Positions 5,683 to 5,768 of a stretch of DNA of 5,768 bases are shown piece by piece. The DNA comes from Clostridia bacterium. Its GTDB lineage: Bacteria; Bacillota_A; Clostridia; Christensenellales; Borkfalkiaceae. The position numbers and the translations under genes were made by a program. Below the pieces are notes generated by a model that saw only the letters and a list, made by a program, of their open reading frames with translations, was not told where the DNA came from and searched no databases. The stretch spans positions 1 to 5,768 of the forward strand of contig JAFTQI010000011.1 of assembly GCA_017462825.1 (NCBI GenBank), written 5' to 3'. Each line of letters starts with the position of its first letter. The stretch's first letter is position 1.

Positions 5683-5766
5683 TATAATACCGATTTTCTA
5701 ATTTCAAAAAAACCTTGAAAACAAAAGGGATTGACGGTATTTATATCCTACGAATAGTATTATATC
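5681..5766. promoter_or_regulatory. Three GATATAATAC-like motifs: candidate divergent promoters or PadR operators
   Basis: GATATAATACCG (5681-5692) is mirrored by CGGTATTTATATC (5735-5747, one extra T) and by AGTATTATATC (5756-5766, with an exact 10-base inverted match at 5757-5766). The motifs contain -10-like sequences: TATAAT on the minus strand at 5759-5764, whose -35 would be outside the window, and TATTAT on the minus strand at 5684-5689 with only a poor -35. On the plus strand TTGACG (5731-5736), 18 bases, TAGTAT (5755-5760) could drive a divergent gene to the right. Repeated copies overlapping -10 regions are typical of an autoregulated repressor. The binding protein is inferred, not shown. 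Confidence 0.4.
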
Positions 5767-5768
5767 AC

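Noticed and set aside
5683..5688. TATAAT on the plus strand as a promoter for a rightward gene
   Set aside because: No -35-like sequence occurs at 16-18 bases upstream. The TTGACG/TAGTAT pair further right is a better rightward candidate.

Overview
The window looks like chromosomal DNA of an anaerobic, low-to-mid GC Gram-positive bacterium (Bacillota, probably Clostridia). Support comes from AGGAGG-type ribosome binding sites, intrinsic terminators with U-runs, a GGGtGRT-family gene next to its usual scaffold-like partner (a pair I associate with clostridia), and a B. subtilis-like parS sequence. The exact lineage cannot be read from the sequence.

Left half, plus strand (1-2413). The window opens inside a gene for a NifU/IscU-like iron-sulfur cluster scaffold protein (C-terminal part, 1-378). 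After 15 bases it is followed by an intact gene for a GGGtGRT-family protein of unknown function (394-1395). The two appear to form an operon that ends at a strong hairpin terminator. A separate histidine-phosphatase gene follows (1457-2188) with its own terminator. A short coding-like remnant of unknown origin lies behind it (about 2252-2413).

Middle (2428-2763). A small minus-strand tRNA unit has a near-consensus promoter (TTGACT, 17 bases, TATAAT). The promoter first meets a damaged tRNA-like copy (2555-2654) whose anticodon arm is lost and whose T-arm is split by a hairpin-bearing insertion. Next comes an intact-looking tRNA-Val(GAC) (2465-2541), which has an unusual G-G mismatch in its acceptor stem. 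A bidirectional terminator closes the unit. To the right is a 14-of-16 match to the chromosome-partitioning site parS (2748-2763).

Right half, minus strand (2774-5768). One very large gene (2822-5635) encodes a 937-residue protein. It has an N-terminal PadR-type winged-helix DNA-binding domain, about 575 residues of continuous predicted coiled coil, a Q/A- and P/Y-rich linker and four C-terminal membrane helices. It reads as a DNA-binding domain attached to the membrane by a very long arm, and it is the most unusual item here. Its upstream region holds three copies of a GATATAATAC-like motif in opposing orientations, which are candidate operators or divergent promoter parts, and the window ends there.

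The genes do not form one pathway. The first two probably act together in iron-sulfur metabolism. The phosphatase, the tRNA unit and the PadR fusion are independent transcription units.
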